A DNA stretch of 64,000 nucleotides, from NCBI GenBank assembly GCA_036417435.1, contig CM070904.1:38722408-38786407 (forward strand), given 5' to 3'. The DNA is from Inia geoffrensis. Lineage: Eukaryota; Chordata; Mammalia; Artiodactyla; Iniidae. The notes below the pieces were generated by a model that saw only the letters and a program-made list of their open reading frames with translations, did not search any database and had not been told where the DNA came from. A program made the position numbers and the translations under genes. Positions 58,858 through 64,000 of this stretch are shown piece after piece; position 1 is the stretch's first letter; each line of letters opens with the position of its first letter.

Positions 58858-59127
58858 TGCGGGCATTACGGAGAGCAAGCTCATTCTGCTCACCGCACGA
58901 CAGGCCTGTAAATTGGGAGACAAGCTGTTGCAACAAGGAATAACGCTTTTAATCAGAAAGCTAGCAGACCAAGAAGACACACCAGCATCTCAAAAAAAAC
59001 CATCTTCCCTCAGTCCGAATTCCGGGCTCCTCTTATACAGAAGAGGGGGAGGGGGCGGGGCCACTGCAGCGCCCACCAATGGCTGAGCGGGGCTGCTACA
59101 GCTCGCGCCTGCCCCGCCCCTATTACA
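58858..59127 (-). mobile_element. Candidate solo retroviral LTR (endogenous retrovirus relic)
   Basis: A 270-bp foreign block interrupts L2 sequence. Read on the minus strand it begins TGTAATAGGGG (59127) and ends CCGCA (58858), the TG...CA ends of an LTR. In order it carries a GC box (59120..59111), a CCAAT-type box (59080..59076), a second GC box (59060..59051), TATAAGA (59037..59031), a polyadenylation signal ATTAAA (58953..58948) and a T/G-rich segment. This is the U3-R-U5 order at sensible spacing. I see no clean target-site duplication and no internal viral genes, so a solo LTR with eroded edges is the best reading. The family is not assigned. Confidence 0.5.
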
Positions 59128-59822
59128 GGGGGAGGGAGGCAATAAACAAAAACACAAATAAAATAAATCATGTTAGATGGTGATTAGTTCTATGGAGAGG
59201 TACAGAGCAGGAAAGGAGGCAAAGGTGAGTTGAGGCTGGGTGAAGGGATTTAGAGCCAGGAAGCCCTCACTGGGAAGGGGACACTGGTCTGGAGGAGGAA
59301 AGTGAGCAGCTGTGCAGACGCCTGGGGGGAAGAGCATTCCAGGTAGAGGAGACAGCAAGTGCAAAGGCCTTGAGGCTGGAGTGCATCTGATACATTCACA
59401 GAGCAGAAGGTGACAAGTGGGGCTGGTGGAGGGTAAGAGAGATGGTAGGGAAAAAGGCCAGAAAGAGTTGGGAGGAGGTCTTTTCATTGGAGTGAGATAG
59501 AGATAGCGCCTCTGGAGGAATTTGAGCAGAGACTAACAAGGTCTGCCTTCCTTAAATTCTGTTCAAATGCAACGCAGGAAGCCAGAAGGTTATCGCGGTA
59601 ATCACGGTAAAACGTGATACCGTGGTTCACGGAACTAGCAGTGGAGGTGAAAAGGAGCAATTTGATTTTATGATATGACAGGATATGACATACAGCCAGA
59701 GCTACAGAGAGATTGTAGGATGTGAGAAAACTGGTAAGTCAAGAACAACCCTAAGGGTTTTGGTCCGAGCAGTTGGAAAGATGGAACTGCCATCACTGGA
59801 GAAAGAGGTTCAAAAGAGAAGT

Positions 59823-60042
59823 TGGGCTTCCCTGGTGGCGCAGTGGTTGGGAGTCCGCCTGCCGATGCAGGGCACGTGGGTTCGTGCCCCGGTCCGGGAA
59901 GATCCCACATGCCATGAAACGGCTGGGCCCGTGAGCCATGGCCGCTGAGCCTGCGCGTCCAGAGCCTGTGCTCCACAACGGGAGAGGCCACAACAGTGAG
60001 AGGCCCGCGTACCGCAAAAAAAAAAAAAAAAAAAAAAAGAGA
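59823..60042 (+). mobile_element. CHR-type SINE, short subfamily
   Basis: Full copy with a poly(A) of about 24 followed by (GA)n. Inserted in L2 sequence. Confidence 0.94.
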
Positions 60043-60250
60043 GAGAGAAGTGGATTCGGGGGCGATAATTAGTTCATTTGGGAAACGTTAATTTTGAGAT
60101 TCTATGTTAATGTTAATAAATGTTCATAAAATGTTAATTTTGAGACATCCAGTAGAGCTGCCAAATGTGCAGTTGTAAATCCAAATCTTGACTTCAGGAA
60201 AGAGGGCTAGAAGATAAAAGTTGGGAGTCAGAGAAATGGCATTTAAAAAA

Positions 60251-60795
60251 GTGAGATTGAACAATGGGTCACCCGTTGGCAAAGCCAAACTTTGGACCCA
60301 GATCTTGGTCCTGCCTTTCTACATTGAAGATTTGAGGTGGAGAACTAGCTGTATTCCTTATCCTTTTTTTCGTTTAGAGAGCAATTAATTTCTAGCTTTC
60401 TTTTTTTAGTAGGAAAGTATTTCATGTTCAATTTAGAGACCAGACACCAGATAATAAACACCAAAAATGTAAATGACCTATAATCTCATTAAGCATAATC
60501 TCTCTTAGCCATTTGATATATTTCCTTTCAGATTCTTGCTAATGTATATATTTTGTATGGCACACAATGCCCAAAAAGTATTAGTTGGTTTTGCCTTTTT
60601 ATAAAAAAAAAAATATGAGAAAGGAAATGCAAGGCCCCTTGGGAGACTCACCTGGTGAATATCTATCCATGAAAATATCATCACTCTCTCCAAGGCAGGC
60701 TTTCTGCCCAAGATGCCTCGTTTTGCACAAGGATGGTCAGTGCTTCCCCTTGGGCTGTGTGGCCACTCGTCTCTGCAGTCTGCTGAGCAGATGAG
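60251..60795. other. Intergenic sequence, nothing recognised
   Basis: AT-rich, no gene. The long minus-strand ORF at 60505..61062 is largely SINE-derived. Confidence 0.5.
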
Positions 60796-60809
60796 GAGCC
60801 TGGCTTTCT

Positions 60810-61015
60810 TTTTTTTTTTTTTCTCAGTATGTAGGCCTCTCACTGTTGTGGCCTCTCCTGTTGCGGAGCACAGGCTCCAGACGCCCAGGCCCAGCAGCCA
60901 TGGCTCACGGGCCCAGCCGCTCCGCGGCATGTGGGATCCTCCCAGACCAGGGCACGAACCCGTGTCCCCTGCATCGGCAGGTGGACTCTCAACCACTGCG
61001 CCACCAGGGAAGCCC
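60810..61015 (-). mobile_element. CHR-type SINE, short subfamily
   Basis: Perfect 14-bp duplications gagcctggctttct at 60796..60809 and 61016..61029. Confidence 0.95.
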
Positions 61016-61029
61016 GAGCCTGGCTTTCT

Positions 61030-61640
61030 GACGTGTACCTGTGGCACCTGGTGGATAAACACATAAATGGGCGCTTGGCTGGTGTGACTCTCTTGTGTAT
61101 AACAGGCCTCACTGCCACAGGGCTTCCACCCGTATTTGGGTAAGTGAGAGGCTTGTTCTGTGGCAGCAGGAAATTTACTTCCTTACACAAACTGTGTGGT
61201 TCAGGAAAGGGTATTCAGCAGCGGTTTCACAGCGGAGAGAGAAAACCCCTGGGAATTCATTTTGTCTTTTCAGCTCCCAGAACATCTCATTCAGAGAGGA
61301 ACTGTCATCTTTCTATTCCTGAACTAGTACTAAGGCCCAGAACCAGTGACCTGCTTGCATTTTGCCTGACTTTCTTGTAAACTGTGAGGCCGAAGAGAGA
61401 GCAGCTGCTCTAAATACTGATTTGCGAAGGGAGTACAGGGTGAGGGGCAAAATCTGGCCCCTCACCTGCTCCCACACACACACCTTCCCCACTCCATGCC
61501 CCGCCAGGACAAGGGGAAACTGTGACACGACCACAGGGGCCCCAGAGTCAGGATTTTTATCACCTTGGAGGTCAGTCATCTCTTACAACAATGCCCGTAA
61601 GACACAGCCTCACTCACCCCTGCCAGAGCCTGACATCATG
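61030..61640. other. Intergenic sequence, nothing recognised
   Basis: Mixed composition. Several 60-95 codon ORFs lack domains. Confidence 0.5.
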
Positions 61641-61678
61641 TGCTGATAAAAGCACAGATTTTTGTTTTTAATATTCTT

Positions 61679-61792
61679 TTTTTTTCCCACACTGTGTGGC
61701 ATATGAGATCTTAGTTCCCCGACCAGGTATCGAACCCGTGCCCCCTACACGGATAGGGTGGAGTCTTAACCACTGGACCACCAGGGAAGTCC
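61679..61792 (-). mobile_element. Short tRNA-derived SINE in the tail of another SINE
   Basis: Antisense copy with head complement gaccaccagggaagtcc. Duplication tattctt at 61672..61678 and 61793..61799. Confidence 0.85.
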
Positions 61793-61819
61793 TATTCTTG
61801 CTTTTTGACGAAGTAATCC

Positions 61820-61822
<3 letters not shown>

Positions 61823-61897
<75 letters not shown>

Positions 61898-61898
61898 T
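61823..61898. repeat. (TA)n followed by (TTTA)n microsatellite
   Basis: About 40 bp of TA then about 36 bp of TTTA, grown from the SINE tail. Confidence 0.95.
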
Positions 61899-62385
61899 GG
61901 CTGCGTTGGGTCTTTGTTGCTGTGGGAGGGCTGGGCTTTCTCTAGTTGCAGCGAGCAGGGGCTACTCTTCATTGTGGTGCGCAGGCTTCTCATTGTGGTG
62001 GCTTCTCTTGTTGCAGAGCACAGGCTCTAGGTGTGCAGGCTTCAGTAGTTGTGTCACACGGGCTTAGTTGCACCACAGCATGTGGGATCTTCCCGGACCA
62101 GGGCTCGAACCCATGTCCCCTGCATTGGCAGGTGGATTCTTAACCACTGCGCCTCCAGGGAAGTCCCCAAACCACAGATTTTAGAGGCAGCATACCTGGG
62201 CTCAAATCCCACCTTGATCAAATTACTTAATCCCAGACTTGGTTTTCATACCTGAAAAATTGGGATGATAATACCCACCTCTCAAGTCTGTGGGGCAAGG
62301 CTAAATAAAATGTCTGCAGATCCCCTGGTCCATAGTAGGTCACAGCAAATGTTATTTCCTGCTCCTGTTCATGGAGACCAGCCTT

Positions 62386-63363
62386 GTTGACGTGGATTCC
62401 CTCTCTGCATTCTCCTTCTGGGGACCTCAGAAGGTCATCTGGTGACACACTTGTCCTTTAGCATCTTCAATAGTGCTCTAGAGAGGGAATCACACGTCAT
62501 TACCTTGACATTTGCAGTTGATACTAAAATAGATGTGAGGTGAACTGCTGAGACTCAGAGTCACAGTTCAGGGCCTAAAGAGGGTTCAAAATGAAAATGG
62601 CCTAGGGGAAGAAGTTAATTTGGGAAAATGTGAGTAACTCTCTTCGGGGGGAAGTGTAGATGCTCTCCCAAGTTGCCTCAACAGCACCAGTCGGTGAGGA
62701 AGGCGGAGTGTGGCCAGCCTGGGTATTGAAAAGTTGTTCCTGGCCCGGGGTCTGAGGGGTCTCGAAGGGTGAGAACTGCTGAGGCCTCCAGAAGAATCAT
62801 GTGTGTGGGTCCCAAGAGGAATGCCTGAGCCCCACTATTATGAATGGCTTCATCAGGTAATCTCACTGTCATTTCAGAGTCCTCCCGGGGGAAATGGGAA
62901 GGCAGGAGATAAGCCATCTCATCCTTTTCCACTTAGGCATCGCTAGAAGATACACAGTGGAGAGCAGCAGGGAATATAAGAGCAATTTCAACTCATAGTC
63001 AAAGCTTCTAGTTTCAAGATAATTTCTACAAATGAGTATTAAATACAATGTGACAGGTGGGATAAAGGCCGACTCCTCAACATGGCGTGCTATGCCCTGT
63101 GTCCCTCCTATGTCTGCCCCCTACCAGCTGCCCAGAACTTTATTCACATCCTAGAACATGTGTCTCTCACATTGGTGTACCTCCACAAAAGCCCTTCATT
63201 CCTCCTGATCTCAGCTCCAGGGGTGAACACTAGTTGTGTCCAAGGCCAATCTCAGTGCTCCCATTGCCATGCTGGTCATTGGTTTGGGTGTGAGCTTGTA
63301 ACACAGATCTGGCAAAGAGATGAAAGGGAAATGTGCTGGGGGAAGAGGGGATTCTGGGAAAAA
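62386..63363. other. Intergenic sequence, nothing recognised
   Basis: No gene or assigned repeat. Confidence 0.5.
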
Positions 63364-63380
63364 TTTTCCCACTAATTAAA

Positions 63381-63509
63381 TTTTATTTATCTTTTTTTTT
63401 TGGCCGCACTGTGCACTTGTGGGATCTTAGTTCCCCGACCAGGGATCGAACCTAGGCCCTCAGCAGTGAGAGTGTGGAGCCCTAACTACTGGACCGCCAG
63501 GGAATTCCC
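63381..63509 (-). mobile_element. Short tRNA-derived SINE
   Basis: Perfect 17-bp duplications ttttcccactaattaaa at 63364..63380 and 63510..63526. Confidence 0.94.
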
Positions 63510-63526
63510 TTTTCCCACTAATTAAA

Positions 63527-64000
63527 CAAAAAAAGAACATTAAACAAAAAGTTCCTCTCATTCTGCCAGACATTGTCATGTCTGTGTGTGAAGCCTGGAA
63601 CCATGGCAGCCGCTTTGTGACAGGGAGCTAGCTAAGCTGATATAATGAGGACTGCAAAGTGGAAAGATGGAAAGAATCTGCTGTTTTGACAACACTGTTT
63701 GAGCCAATGGACTACTCAGTTGTGGCAGCTGTTCTACTTCAAGACTTCTTGCTAAGTGAGGTAATACATTTTTCTTACAGTTGTAGCCACTCGAGGTTTT
63801 TGCTCATTGCCACTAAAAGTGTCCTAACTGATGCAAGACTTGAAGTCAATTTTCAATGTTCTAATCTAATCATATAAATAGTCACAAGGCTAAATCGTCT
63901 TTCTCTGAATCTTCTAGTTTGTTTGGTGATGGGTTGGGGAAAACTGAGGGCACCATGAAGGAGGAGAGGCCCAGTCTTTCTTGGCTGTCCATAAACTGAG
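63527..64000. other. Intergenic sequence, probably partly an ancient repeat
   Basis: 'gtggaaagatggaaagaatct', 'ttgctaagtgaggtaatacat' and 'aaaagtgtcctaactgatgc' resemble a common mammalian repeat that I cannot name. No gene. Confidence 0.4.

Larger units (their letters stand above)
58740..60250 (-). mobile_element. L2 LINE 3' region, split by an LTR candidate and a SINE
   Basis: Antisense L2: 'ccgggcactgaggacacagg', 'cctcatagagttcatattcca', then 'gaggcaataaacaaaaacac', 'atgttagatggtgattagtt' and 'gagcattccaggtagagga'. It continues past the SINE at 59823 to about 60250. Outer edges are approximate. Confidence 0.65.
61662..62168 (-). mobile_element. CHR-type SINE, long subfamily, with expanded tail
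   Basis: Antisense body from about 61900 and head complement to 62168. The left side is T-rich and holds a (TA)n/(TTTA)n expansion and a second SINE. 14-bp flanks aaagcacagatttt and aaaccacagatttt (one mismatch). Confidence 0.85.
61641..62385 (+). mobile_element. MIR, split by two stacked SINEs
   Basis: MIR head at 61641..61661 ('aaagcacagatttt'). The body resumes at 62169 with 'gaggcagcatacctgggctc', 'aaattacttaatcccagact' and 'ctgaaaaattgggatgataat', to about 62385. Confidence 0.75.

Overview
The window is mammalian nuclear DNA, almost certainly from a cetacean (whale or dolphin). The main evidence is about 25 copies of a tRNA-derived SINE that opens with a 'gcttccctggtggcgcagtgg' type head and carries RNA polymerase III A and B boxes. 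This is the CHR family of the Cetacea/hippo/ruminant lineage, and the short GC-rich subfamily that dominates here is the one that expanded in cetaceans. L1, L2, MIR, MER5, MER20 and Tigger1 relics complete a typical placental-mammal repeat background.

Only one protein-coding gene is supported: TMEM163, on the minus strand. Exon 1 (34146..34347) lies inside a CpG island at about 33.56-35.36 kb. Exon 2 (28225..28344) follows after a 5.8 kb phase-1 intron. The two exons join in frame to give residues 1-107 of the synaptic-vesicle/lysosomal zinc transporter of the CDF type. The remaining exons lie to the left, outside the window, so 1..28224 is inferred to be part of intron 2. Everything right of about 35.4 kb is upstream intergenic sequence, and I see no second gene there.

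Layout: 1-6.5 kb holds a 5'-truncated, fairly young L1 on the plus strand. 7.1-15.7 kb holds an old minus-strand L1 split by a younger minus-strand L1 (8.58-12.78 kb), which is itself split by a SINE. 16.5-28.2 kb has scattered L1 3' ends, SINEs and unique intronic sequence. 28.2-35.4 kb holds TMEM163 exons 2 and 1, its first intron and its promoter. 38.6-41.4 kb is a Tigger1 DNA transposon fossil with two SINE insertions. 42-64 kb is intergenic, with MER5, MIR and L2 fragments, degraded L1, many SINEs, microsatellites, and a candidate solo retroviral LTR inserted in an L2 (58.86-59.13 kb).

I found no CRISPR array, operon or new multi-gene system. The most unusual observations are a 49-bp patch of L1 ORF1 sequence sitting inside ORF2 of the same L1, three nested levels of retrotransposition, a multi-kilobase inverted L1 pair in the TMEM163 intron, the promoter-bearing LTR candidate, and an unassigned 111-codon ORF in intron 2. 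Subfamily names and exact repeat edges were judged by eye; no alignment was run.
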